Source: Coleophoma eucalyptorum (lineage: Eukaryota > Ascomycota > Leotiomycetes > Helotiales > Dermateaceae). From it: DNA of 64,000 nt. Location: assembly GCA_026120035.1 (NCBI GenBank), contig JALRME010000033.1, positions 124,001 to 188,000 on the forward strand, read 5' to 3'. A program made the position numbers and the translations under genes. The number at the start of each line of letters is the position of its first letter. Positions within the stretch are counted from its first letter, which is position 1. The notes under the pieces are model-generated. The model saw only the letters and a program-made list of their open reading frames with translations, did not search any database and was not told where the DNA came from. Shown here in pieces: positions 11,871 to 23,136 of this stretch.

Positions 11871-13020
11871 ATGGGTAAAAAGCGTGTTCAAATCACTTAC
11901 GGCGTTGATGTCGATGCTGTGGCAGGATGGCTGGGATCATATGGAGGAGAGGATTCGACAAGCGACATCAGTCGAGGTCAGCTAAATCACTCCAACGTCT
12001 TCAATTGTTCAGGAAACTGACCTAGATTGACAAAGGTGTTTGGGCCGGAACTGTTGGCACGAGAAGGCTGCTGAAGCTCTTTGACAAGTACAAAATAAAG
12101 ACAACATGGTTCATCCCTGGCCATTCGTTAGACACATTCCCAGACGAAATGGCTGCTGTCCGCGATGCCGGACATGAGATTGGTCTTCATGGATATTCGC
12201 ATGAGAATCCGAAGGACATGACCCTTGAACAACAGCGTGATGTGTTGGACAAGACCTATCGTATGCTTACAGAATTTGCGGGTAAACCACCGCGAGGAAG
12301 TGTCGCTCCCTGGTAAGATTTCTATAATCCCTTGTATCATGTCAGCTCTAACCCTCGACCAAGGTGGGAAACAAGCAAAGAAGGTGCTCAGTTGCTCCTG
12401 GATTATGGTATCGAATACGACCATAGCATGAGCCATGAAGATTGCCAGGCTTATTACCTCCGAACCGGAGACTCCTGGACGAAAATTGACTATTCGAAGA
12501 AGGCAGTGGACTGGATGAAGCCGTTGGAGAAAGGTCAAGAAACCGGCCTGGTAGAGATTCCAGCTAACTGGTACATTGTAAGTCTTTGAAGATCACCCAA
12601 AGGACTGCTGTGGGCATGCTAACACTCAGGAGGACGATCTCCCACCCATGATGTTCATCAAAGAATCGCCGAACTCTCACGGATACGTCAATCCTCGAGA
12701 CGTCGAAGATATCTGGAAAGACCACTTCGACTACTTCTACCGAGAGTATGATGAATTTATCTTTCCCATTACGATTCATCCAGATGTTTCCGGTCGACCT
12801 CATGTCCTACTTATGCACGAAAGGTAAGCTCCATTGCCTTGGTCATTTTCTGACTTGCGGACTTGCTGACTCTATATGCAGGCTTATTGAGCATTTTATG
12901 AAGCATGAGGGAGTTGAGTTTGTAACTATGGAGCAAGTTTGTGATACCTTCAAGAAGGAGAATGCCCCTGCCGCAGGAGCAACGATGCCTGCTAAGCCTG
13001 GGGCAATATTGAAGAAGTGA
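11871..13020 (+). CDS. NodB-fold hydrolase (polysaccharide deacetylase family), putative cyclic imide hydrolase
   Basis: Metal-dependent hydrolase of the polysaccharide-deacetylase superfamily. Exons 11871-11976, 12036-12312, 12364-12577, 12630-12823 and 12882-13020 give 309 residues. Visible motifs: [13 protein letters not shown] (residues 9-21, metal and catalytic Asp), HGYSH (His87, His91), RGSVAPWW and the late [10 protein letters not shown]. There is no signal peptide, chitin-binding domain or GPI signal, unlike secreted chitin deacetylases. This size and cytosolic layout match the subgroup containing bacterial peptidoglycan-deacetylase-like proteins and cyclic imide hydrolases; A. nidulans HxnM of nicotinate catabolism is, as I recall, such an imidase. 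With an amidase two genes away, imide ring opening is a reasonable function. An intracellular deacetylase role is the alternative. Confidence 0.85.
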
Positions 13021-13904
13021 TGTATGGACATCTGAGGTAGGGTTCGATTTCGAATCACGCAGGGCAGATTGAAACGATATTGATGATTTTTGGGGCGTAC
13101 CGGATATAATTGTAGGTTTATTGCAACCGCAAATTTAAATCATACCATGCATTAATTCATTTATGAACTCGAGATAAGATGTTGAAAGTGAGGTCGTGTA
13201 ATAATGTGACAAACACCTACATGTGTCATCTGTGTAGGCCTTTCAAGCAGTCATTTTACATTACACGGTCAACATCATTTTGATTTCTTCTATTTGTCTT
13301 ACACGTCATTTATTACACCATCATCAGTGAAGAGCATTTTGTGATGGCTTTTCTATCAACACTACTGTCATCAGTCTATACAAACACGTGACCATACGCC
13401 ACCTTATATGGTCACGTGAGATTACTAAAGCAAGAAATACATACCCACACACGTTGCTGGTGTCACATTAATGACCATCCTGAAATTGTTGCATGATATG
13501 GAATCTTTGAACATGCGTCAGAAAACCCCGCAGATTGGCAGTATAGTGTCATCAGATGAACCCCAATGGTGTATTTTGGGTATCTGTGGGTCTACCCCAA
13601 TTCCGAGTCAGGATGGCTGGCTTTCCACTTTTACTCCAACGAATCCTGCTAGACAAGCCTAAATAATACCAAAACAGTAGATAAGAAATTTGGCGATGTA
13701 ATGTGTTTCTAACTGCTTTGCGCTTATCTCAATCTCCATTATAGTTTAATCGACGGTTAGTGGTGGTCTTCAGTCGTACTACATAATACAGGCCGGTGCA
13801 GCCAGGTCCTCCATCTACTTCATAGAGACTTCAGTATCTAATTAATGCTTAAACGTATTCCTATTTATTCAATCTAATAATAGTGAAGGACAAGTACAAA
13901 CACA
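13021..13904. promoter_or_regulatory. Intergenic and permease promoter, with E-box hairpin and GATA sites
   Basis: A perfect 12-bp inverted repeat with CACGTG at the outer ends occupies 13385-13396 and 13407-13418 (arm CACGTGACCATA, 10-nt spacer). AGATAAG-type sites lie near 13679 and, reversed, near 13724. A possible short terminal-inverted-repeat element spans about 13197-13320 (GTGTAATAA and TTATTACAC ends). No protein-coding gene is supported; the ORF at 13471-13662 shows no coding features. Confidence 0.4.
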
Positions 13905-15428
13905 ATGTCTCAACCCGACAGCAAGGAAAAAGCCGCCGAAATCAACACTACCACCTCATCAGATGTGGCAATTGGCAGCATCCAGATGGACAAAAATGGC
14001 TCTGATGAAGACGATTTCGAGATTTTCAGACGAGTTGAGGGCGCCGTCGACTTTCGAACCGTTAGCTGGGTTCGTGCCTCGGTTATATTCTTGAAGTGTA
14101 TGTCAGCATCTTCTAGACAAAATCCGGGAAGAACGCACAATTGACTTTTATAGTGATCTTTGCTGTCGGTGTCCTATCGATACCTTCTTCTATGTATACG
14201 TTAGGCGCATTCCCTGGAGCCGTTAACGTAGTTGGCTGGACTCTTTTCAATACCTATGGGGCCATCATCCTGGGAAACTTCCGTAATTCCCATCCCGGAT
14301 GCTACTCAGTTGCAGATATGGCACAGGTCGTCGGTGGTCCAATAACGAAAGAAATCGTTGGATTCCTTTTCATCATGTCATACATCATTTGTGCCGCAGC
14401 TGGAGTAATTGGAGTATCAACTGCTCTGAACGCTCTTTCGGTTCACGCCGTTTGCACCGTCTGGTTCTCACTCGTTGGAACCGTAGTCATCGCAATTACC
14501 GCTAGTGTGCGAAAGTTCGCCCATATTGGATGGCTCACCTGGGTTGGATTCGCGACTGTCTTTATTGCTGTCTTCATCGTCGTGTAAGCCAAGCTGTTCC
14601 ATATTGTATAATTTGAGACTAACGATGCCTAGTGTTGGAGTTACTGTCCAAGACCGTCCAGCTGCAGCCCCGCAGACTGGTGACTTCGATCTAGGTTATC
14701 ATGTCATTGGCAGTCCTACCTTCGTTGCGGGAATCACAGCATCGGTTACGATTTTTCTCTCCAGTGCCGGTACATCTGCATTCCTGCCTGTCATCTCGGA
14801 GATGCGCCGTCCAAAGGACTATAACAAAGCCGTTTACCTCTGCATGGGTTTCGTCACAGCATCATACTTGGCCTTCAGTGTCGTATTATACCGATACTGT
14901 GGGCAGTGGGTTGCCTCGCCGTCTCTTGGAAGTGCAGGACCCACGATCAAGAAAGTGGCTTACGGAATCGCCCTCATCGGCCTTATCATCAGTGCTTGCC
15001 TTTACGTGCATGTAAGCGCCAAATACCTCTTCGTGAGAATACTTCGTGACTCCAAGCACCTACAAGCCAACACTATGATTCACTGGGGTACCTGGCTGGC
15101 ATGCACAATTGGGCTTTCAGCTTTGAGCTTCATCCTTGCCTCGGCTATCCCAATTTTCAACTACCTCCTCGCTCTGGTTGGTAGTGTGTGCTTTGCTCCA
15201 TTAGCAATCATCCTACCAGCATGGTTGTGGATTTATGATCACGGGGACTACAGATCAGGAAACATAGGCCGTAAAGCTGCTTACTGGTTGCACTGGCTTA
15301 TTATGTTGATGGGTGTTTTTATGACAATAGGCGGTACTTATGGTGTTATTGTGCAGATCATTACCGCATATAATGATGGACAGATTGATTCTGCATTTTC
15401 ATGCGCGGATAACAGTGGCTCTACCTAG
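13905..15428 (+). CDS. Amino acid permease (Aa_trans / MTR-like)
   Basis: Plasma-membrane proton-coupled transporter for neutral amino acids or related compounds. Exons 13905-14097, 14154-14583 and 14633-15428 give 472 residues with about 11 hydrophobic segments. The hydrophilic acidic N-terminus (about 60 residues, ending DFRTVSWVRASVIFLK) and the following GVLSIPSSMYTLGAFPG segment are typical of the fungal MTR-type neutral amino-acid permeases. It follows the putative imide hydrolase on the same strand, with AGATAAG sites in its promoter. It may import the substrate of the neighbouring amidase/dehydrogenase set or simply an amino acid nitrogen source; substrate is not readable from sequence. 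Confidence 0.92.
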
Positions 15429-15972
15429 GTCGACTTATAACACTGAATTAGCTAGTATAGAAGAGAGGTTTCAGCATTAGGTTTAGATATTTTAGATAGG
15501 CAACAGATAATAAAGCAACCAGCTTGTTTTAGACATGCCATATACCGCTTCGGGGATTCCCAACGCTACGCATAGAGCAGCAGTTTATATAGTGTAATAA
15601 TCCATTTGCCTCTTAAGGAAGCCTTCTCTTAGAAGATAAAAAGAGTTTATAAGCCTATATATAGCCCGTTCTACTGCTCTTCTGTACCTTACATCCCTGC
15701 TCCGCTTATACCATCTGGGGTCCCTGTCAGCTGCCAGCTGAATTCGGTGTAGCTTCGCCAGTGTGAGTAGGTGTCCATTTCAGGATTTCCCACCGTTAGT
15801 TGCCTTGCACAGCCACATGAAAATACAAATCGGGCAGTGCTCTGGTTTTGCGGACGCATGCTAGAAGCGAGCGTCTATATCGTCAGCATTGCTCCTTATT
15901 TTCCTTTACTAACCACGTACGAATTCTGCGTGCTACTATCTGCCATCTATTACTCTTCTAATAGAGTAAAGC
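15429..15972. other. Intergenic, no gene seen
   Basis: 3' flank of the permease. Moderately AT-rich with short repeats of CTTAGAAG type. No ORF with coding features is supported before the HET relic. Confidence 0.4.
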
Positions 15973-18497
15973 ATGGCTGGTTTCCCTAATTAGCACCCCT
16001 CCAGACAGCACTTGGCCCTGCCCCGTGAGGTGTATGTTTCTGATGCATATCGAGAAGATTATTCCCAGAGTTGGAAAGCTACAGTTCAAGCAGAATTTGA
16101 TGCCTTTCCACTTCCTTCTCGCCAGTTTTGCTCGCTTTGCCAAATAACTTTCGACCGTCTCATATCACAGATCCTGGAGTTGATAAACAAGCCTCAATGG
16201 GTAATTACACATTCTCCGCGTCACAATCTTGATTCTGGTCTTTACGTTGTGGAAAGCCAGTCAAAACTCCCCGAATACAAAGTCAAATATCCTCTTGGAT
16301 GGAATGGACTCCCACAGTCGGAGCATCAGAAATTATTCAAGAGCTGGAGTGAATCATCCAAAAATTGTGAGCTACGCCGAGCGCTATTAAATGAATTGGT
16401 TGAGGGTTCCAACTTTATGTACAGCATGTTTAAAATTTCGAAAACTATTCCTGAAGTTGAGGATGGTGAGACGGACATCTTTCTCCGCTGTTTAATTTGG
16501 CCGAAATCACTCTGCATTTCAGGTATCACAAAAGCCGCATTTATGTCAACGGAATTCAAAACATCCATGCTACGATTTGATGGGTATCAAGTCGAAAAGA
16601 AAGCAACAACGGACATGGCAGGTTATTTTAAAACATCCATTTTTACGAGAATGTTTCGGATTTCATCAATAAAAGGTACAAATTCTTAATATCCATTCGT
16701 TTTTGGGATCATAGCCTGCACCGCACACATCCTGGCTCCCTCAAATTATTAATTGCCGTACTTACTATACTTAGGAGACAAGCCCAACCAATTCTTTTTC
16801 GGCCGCAAAGTAGAGATGCATCCACTTTCGCATGCTGCATCTGAAGAAGTTACCAAATTCTTATCGCATTGTGATAAACATCATAAATGCATCAAAGCTG
16901 AAAGTCAATTACCTACCCGTGTTGTTGATTTTGGAAAGCTGCTAGCAATCCAATAAAGGTTTTTGAGACTCATAGTATGGAAGCACGCTACGTAGCACTT
17001 AGCTATTGTTGGGGAACCGGGCCTCAGTTCACGACCACGTTGGCAAATTTGGCAGATAGAAAGAGGGCCATTGATATGTCAGAAATGCCTCAAATTTTAA
17101 AAGATGCCATACAGGCCACAAGAAGTCTGGGAATTCAATATCTATGGATTGATTCTCTTTGTATCATCCAGGATGATAAGACTGATAGGGAGAGGGAAGC
17201 CTCTCAGATGGCTTCTGTATATGCACAAGCATATGCTACTCTGGCTGCGTCAAATTCAGGTGATTCTTCAAAGGGATTCTTAACTCTTCGTCCTGATACT
17301 TTGGAAATGCCGTACACTAGTCACAGTGGAACAAGACCTATCCAATCACGGTTACTTAAAGAAAACTGGTACGAAGATTGGCTATTCCACGGCAATATGG
17401 ATTACGCATTACGGAGTGAGGGTGAAGGATTGCTTTCTAGAGCCTGGGCTTTACAGGAGCGCTATCTATCTCCAAGAATTTTACTATATGCACATCGTAT
17501 GATGTACTTTTCTTGTCGACAGGTTTCTGTATCAGAAGAAGGGGATACATACCATTCAGCAGCGTTCTAGGTATATCCACCACTTCTGATTAATTTTCGA
17601 AATAGCCTTGGGCCAAAGACTCTCCAGAAGTCTTATGGTTGGTAGCGAGATGTTTTGAGCGAGTTTTCTCAGACATCTTTGACCTACACGTCAGACAAGC
17701 TTCCTGCTTTAGCAGGGCTAGCGACTACATTCTCAAACTCCACTCATAGTAAATATGTGGCTGGTCTATGGTGGGAGGATATCCTTAATGGACTGCTATG
17801 GAGAAGCAAAACCCCTCTGCCCATTTCTTATAGACACGAAAAAGTGCATCCCACGCCCTCCTTTTCTTGGATAGGAAATCATGGCCAGAAACTCATCTGG
17901 GATTCTCTTCCCGGAGAAGGATACGAAGCTATCGCAACCTTTGAGGACTACTATACATCTGCTAGTCACCAGAATCCATTTGGTGAATTTGAGAAGGCAG
18001 AAATATTTATTAAAGCGCCCCTCTTACCACTTCGACGAAGGGACTGGCTCACAAGAGATGAAGAGATAAATATTGATAGACTGCATTCTTCATTTCCTTC
18101 CGAGAGTCGAGGTGACAGGCCCTATCAAAATAATTGATCCTATGAATCGCACCACAACAATATTTTATTGGAGGGTATAACCCCTGCATTGAAGTTCTTT
18201 CCCGTTGTAGCTGAATTTGATTCTGACCGGGACCAGTATACTGACGACGGCATGGAATATGCCTTGTTTCTTGCACAACGAAGAACCTGGGATGGTGGGC
18301 CTGAGCTGCTGAGTTTTGGACACAACCTTACATATACCTCGAGGGCGCCTGCAAACGGACCGAGACGACCAGGGCGTAGGTATGAATTATTCGCACTTGT
18401 CGTCAAAGCAGTTGTACGTCCCGATGGCTCTACGGTTTATCAGCGACGAGGAAGAATATCTACAAATTGGTATGAAAGAGAAATATTCTCTGTTTAG
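15973..18497 (+). pseudogene. HET-domain protein, inactivated
   Basis: Relic of a heterokaryon-incompatibility protein. The domain core is clear from 16977: YVALSYCWGTG, LWIDSLCIIQDD, RAWALQERYLSPRILLY. The preceding region carries the usual C-x-x-H-x-x-C, LPTRVVDFG lead-in, and after the core SDKLPALAGLA is recognisable. An intron at 16676-16774 rejoins the N-terminal part. Lesions seen: TAG six codons after the only in-frame ATG (15973), a one-base frameshift near 16950 between GKLLAIQ and KVFETHS, and in-frame stops at about 17568 (TAG), 17643 (TAG, in a conserved Trp-Tyr position) and 18135 (TGA). Frames are otherwise continuous. Stops of the TAG/TGA type fit C-to-T change, as RIP would give. 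Alternative: unrecognised introns, but the stops fall inside conserved sequence. Confidence 0.75.
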
Positions 18498-18509
18498 CTG
18501 AGAAGATCT

Positions 18510-18872
18510 GTGGATTGGGGTTATTGGGGAGATCTCCTAGACCAGCATCTATCAATGACTGTGTTTCTTGTTGTGGAGCTTGGATCATTCCTAATTCACT
18601 GCTTAAGTGGAGTGATACCCGAGCTTTTTCCATTACCAGGAGTTTCCTACGAAATCATTTTCGACTTTTGGTGTATCTTTATTGTCCTTGGTCTAGTGCA
18701 CTGTTTGCTTTGCATTATCTTGGTCTTTGTATTATTGGTTCGGGAGGGGAAATCTCATAGAGAAAATGGTTTACAAAAGCATGGCCATCATCCAAACTCC
18801 AAGGCAATTCGAGAGAGCTTGCTGGATCTAGATTTAAAAAGTTTGCCCTCTAAAGATATCGCATTAGTTTAG
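18510..18872 (+). pseudogene. Membrane tail downstream of HET relic
   Basis: An open stretch of about 120 codons in the same frame as the HET relic, separated from it by one TAG at 18498. It has two strongly hydrophobic segments and a basic/polar C-terminus ending in SLPSKDIALV. No ATG occurs until 18555. It is best read as the membrane-anchored C-terminus of the ancestral HET protein if the TAG is a lesion; alternatively it is a chance ORF or separate small membrane protein. Confidence 0.35.
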
Positions 18873-19119
18873 TTCTGCTGTTTCAACATTATATATTTAA
18901 AGAATTAGTGTTTCGAAGGCCTTAGTATATGAAGAAAATCGTTCTATTTCCCATTTCCTTAAAAGCTAACTCAAATTGCCACTCCACAAAAGAAAATTAC
19001 CGCTTATGTTTCTATTAATCATTATTCATCCTCCTTGATCGAACCCAGGACACATGCAACAATAGCCTGCCTCCACTCAATACCACTGTACTTTTTACTC
19101 TAATGTGTATGATCTTAGA

Positions 19120-21245
19120 TCAGTAGAGATTTGTATATTGGGCCTTGATCATATCAGCGACCTATATATTGCAGTAATTAGCCAGTGTTGCTTCTATAGT
19201 GTCAGATTAATCGGAGGAGCAACTAACCTTCTCACCAATCATATAGACGGAGTTCTGAGGGCGGCAGTCAGGGATGACGGGGATGATGGAAGCATCGACT
19301 ACGCGAAGGTTCTTGATGCCGTGGACACGGCACTGGGGATCAACAACACCTTGCTCGATGGTCTTTGAAAGACGGGTTGTTCCACAGGGATCTAGATAGC
19401 CAAACGTTAGTTATGATTTACATATAGCCAAGGCGACAGTGGGAGTAAGTTGAATGGGGTATCTTACGGAATCCTGTCTGGGATCGCTCCAAAACGGCCT
19501 TGTTCATAGCTTCATCGGAGTGGATAGGCATTGACCAGGGATAGTCTCCTGTGACAATGTCTTTCATGCCTTCACCAGTGGTGAGCATATCATAGGTCCA
19601 TCTGACACCTTCGCGCATGGCGATAATATCGAGGTCATTGTGGAAGAAGTTGATATTGATATCAGCTTGTTGTAAAGGATCCGCTGAGTTCAGCTTGATC
19701 TCACCCTTAGAGAGTGGGCGAAGCAAGTCAACAATGATGGTAAAGAAGCTTCCTTTGGGTGGGACGGGGTAGTGCCACTGGAACGCTGTGGAGAACATGG
19801 GCACAAAGTCCAACTCGAAATGAGGCTGTCCCCCTGGTCCGAAAGGATCAAGGTTTCCATTCGCAGCTTTGGCCTTCTTGTAGGCAGGGATCTTGTTGAG
19901 GCGTTCATCAATACGCGGGAACCCGACCATTTCAAGTAAGGCACTGCTCAAGGGGCCAGTCTTGTTGCGTCGGTATGCAGCAACAGCACCGTCGTGGGCC
20001 TGGCCACCTCGCAGAAGGTGGTCGTCAAGACCATATCCATCTTTGAGACTAAGCACAAAAGGTACGATGGGATGATCAAGCAAATTCTGTCCTACGTGTG
20101 GACTGTCAACAATGACAGGGATGCCATGTTTTTTGAGCTCGGCAGCTGGGCCAACGCCCGAGAGCATGAGAAGCTTGGGGGACTCGAAGACACCCTCAGA
20201 AACAATGACTTCGTATTTGGCATAGAGCGAGATCTCCTCTCCAGTGGCTGGATTGATTACCTCAACTCCAGTGCAGGTCTTAGTTGTGGGGTCGATAATG
20301 AGCTTCTTGGAGTGCACTTCCGATAGGATAGTTACGTTGGGTTTCCCTAGCACATACAAGAAACTACCCTGTCGAGTTCCCTTGTAGACAGTATCCAAGC
20401 AGTGAGTCAGTCCAGACATGGTACCAGAGTAGATGTCCTCATTGAGGGGCTGTCCCTTGCTAGTCCAGGCCTCAGATAGGGCTTCACGGAAAGGCGCCAT
20501 CTCGGGAAGGAGTTCGGCATGGGAGATGTTGATAGGACCACCGGTGCCCACCTTGGAGAGCTCGCTATTATAGACCTCTTCATCATCATGGTACGTTGCG
20601 CACTGGTAACAGTCGTTAGCTCAGAGCCTCCAGAATATTGCAGTGTAAGAGAAGAGATTCTTTTGACACGAAACTCACCTTTCTAAGGTATCCGACACAG
20701 TTATCCCAGGTCCATTCCTTGCCTCCATACTCTTCCCAGTCATCAAAAGTGGCCTTGCTACCAGGGACCCAGGTAAAATAGTTGCCGCAACTGCTTCCTC
20801 CCAGAGCCTTACCACGAGTGTTGGGTTTCTCGACTCGCTCATAATCATCACGTTTGATCATCGTAGTCTTGTATCCCCAATCATATTGACTGCCTCGGAG
20901 GTCAAAGGCCTTAGCTGGGGTAGTGATAGCTTCAATTTCCTGCGGGTTGCTTATACATCGAGAACAGTCAGCGTCAAGAAATATGAACCATGGTTAGAGT
21001 GCAGGGTTTCTGCAAGCGATACTTACGCAATACCAGCTTCAACAACCAAGACTCGGACATTTGGGTTCTCAGCTAAACGGCCAGCAACTGCATTTCCTGC
21101 AGTTCCACCTATTGTAGGAGGTTAGAGAGGCATGTTTATATACGAACGAAAGCTACCGCAGCAAGTTAAGCGATATGGCGAGAGAGAAAGACTTACCACC
21201 AACGACGATGAAGTCGAATTGTTGAACATTTGCGGTATCTCCCAT
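19120..21245 (-). CDS. GMC oxidoreductase (choline dehydrogenase / glucose oxidase family)
   Basis: FAD-dependent oxidation of an alcohol. Exons 21245-21197, 21108-21027, 20949-20679, 20602-19468, 19391-19228 and 19161-19120 give 580 residues. The FAD motif GGGTAG (16-21) with Glu40 at the end of the second strand is rebuilt across the first intron; GKALGGSSCGNYFTW and SEGVFESPKLLMLSGVGP are GMC signatures. The catalytic His (TGFHPCGTTRLS) is formed across the intron 19467-19392, and VVDASIIPVIPDC then IGEKVADMIK complete the fold. No signal peptide is seen, so an intracellular enzyme is likely. Neighbours are a dead HET gene, a satellite repeat and the second amidase. Substrate unknown; aryl-alcohol, choline and sugar oxidoreductases share this fold. 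Confidence 0.93.
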
Positions 21246-22340
21246 GATGAATGATTTCTGCTAAAAGATTATGGGTCTTGGTTATAAATGACTAGAAATG
21301 GAAGATTGAAAAGCTGGCTGGTTTTGATGTGTTCAGAAGATTGTGTTTGTGTGATTGATAAAGAATCATGTCTAGAGATGGGATTGCTCTAGTATATATA
21401 CACAAATACATACATACAATGAATGGTTGTGAGGCATATCTACCACCTACGACATCGCGACGCAATGTAAGCATTCTAGTTGAAGCACGGCACGATACCG
21501 AGATAGAGATTCCTGAATAGGCATCATCACATCGGTCGGTACGTTTAGTAAGAGTCTCGGAGATTCTTGACGGAGACGGGTCGGACGGCCATGGACACAT
21601 GCAGGGTTTATGTGAAGCGACAACTTTAAACGCTGGATGCAAAACGTCACAGTCAGCGGCAGTGCAGTGCCAGTCAGCACCTGTGAAAATTCCGATACGA
21701 AACGGACCTTGATTTTTATTACTATTGTCATTATTATTATCGCGTTTGCTAGCAGTAGTTTATGGTAGGGTTGATTCTTTTCACTGGTGCTGCTAGCTTT
21801 GCTACTCACTTTAGTTATCTCCAATTCTGCCACTGGGGAGGAAATCGTTCCCTGCCTTAATTTATGGCAATAAATGATGAAATGAGTAGAGTAGATACTA
21901 TACTATAGCGTGGAGACTTTCTGTCGCTCCTAGTTGCATGGATGAACACACCTGTATTTTGCACGTATGCATCCACCTACAAGGCGTGTGCATAGGCAAA
22001 GAATTGAAAGAGATTTTACCATGGTACCAAGATATTGACCGCATGACGTAAAAACAGCCACAAAACTCCACTTGCATCTTGTATATGATGTTTCGTAACG
22101 TCATCTCCCTAGACGATCAGTTCAATGGGAGTGAGAAAGTAATTTTGTACACGTACTAGATCTATACAAACAGTTGTTACGCGAGTTTGGAAAAAGCGAG
22201 AGATCACCGTCAGTCGGCTGCAGCTCGGAATCTCGGTATCATGAATCAATCGCTCCCGGAAGGACAATTCCAGCCTATTAGGTAACCAAGTCACGTTACC
22301 CAGAGTCACGTTATAAAGGTATATGTACGATCGTTGGGAA
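21246..22340. other. GMC upstream region, no gene seen
   Basis: Promoter of the GMC gene on the minus strand, with TGATAA near 21356. The overlapping short ORFs on the minus strand have no recognisable features. The 22270-22340 portion already resembles the satellite that follows. Confidence 0.4.
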
Positions 22341-23096
22341 AGCTGTAACTAACTGCCACTCTAGTTAGCAAGACGCGCTACCAAAGTGTATATGAAGAAT
22401 TGTTAATGATCCTGCAGCTTCAGGTTTTGAGGCATATTGCCAAGGTCTATATATGAGATGTCGTTTAGAATCCTGTAACTCTGGTTGGCAATGCACGCTA
22501 CATATGCATCTTTTGTTCAGAATCCTGCAGCCACAACTCTAGCTCGCGAGGCACCTTACCAAGGTCTATATACGAAGCATTATTCAGATTCTTGCGCTTG
22601 CCACTGCAGGTGCACTCTATTTAGCTAGTCAAGTTGCAAAGGTTTATACGCGTCTTTTGTTGAGAATCCTGCAACTCTAGTTGGTAAGTCGCATCACTAT
22701 GAAGTCTCACATGCGTCTATTCTACTATTTAAAGTTCTACAACTATGATTAATAAGTAAATTACCAAGGGTTACATTCCTCCATCCTAGTGCGGAACCTT
22801 ACAATTATGGTTAGTCAGTCACGTTGCCGAGGATACGAAGTATTGTTTAAACCCCTGAAATTGCAACTCTGGTTAGTAAGGCATGTTACTAAGGGTTTAT
22901 ATGAATTGTAGTCTAAAATTCTGCAACTATAGTAATTAAAAGGCTTGTGCCAAGTGCTATATGTGCGCTCTTTTCCCAGGATCCTGCAGCTCCAGTCATA
23001 AAGTCACGCTAAAAAGGTTTACTTGCATTTATTGTCAAGAATTCTGCAACGCCGATTAATAAGCAACATTGCTAAGGTTTATATGTGTTTATTGAT
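22341..23096. repeat. Degenerate tandem repeat, about 12 units of roughly 62 bp
   Basis: Successive segments start near 22341, 22405, 22468, 22520, 22587, 22664, 22733, 22795, 22858, 22917, 22979 and 23039. They share AGAATCCTGCAACTCT, then GGTTAGTAAG, CACGTTACCAAGG and TTTATATG, with unit length about 52-77 bp. No two units are identical, so it is an old, diverged minisatellite. It lies just past the 3' end of the second amidase gene. Confidence 0.7.
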
Positions 23097-23136
23097 CTCT
23101 TTGCATACAGCCCCCTCGTCTGTCTTCACCTTCCCC

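Noticed and set aside
19020..19095. tRNA-like B-box (GGTTCGATC) and A-box-like bases on the minus strand, downstream of the GMC gene
   Set aside because: The T-stem has a mismatch and no acceptor-stem partner or proper anticodon arm could be found.
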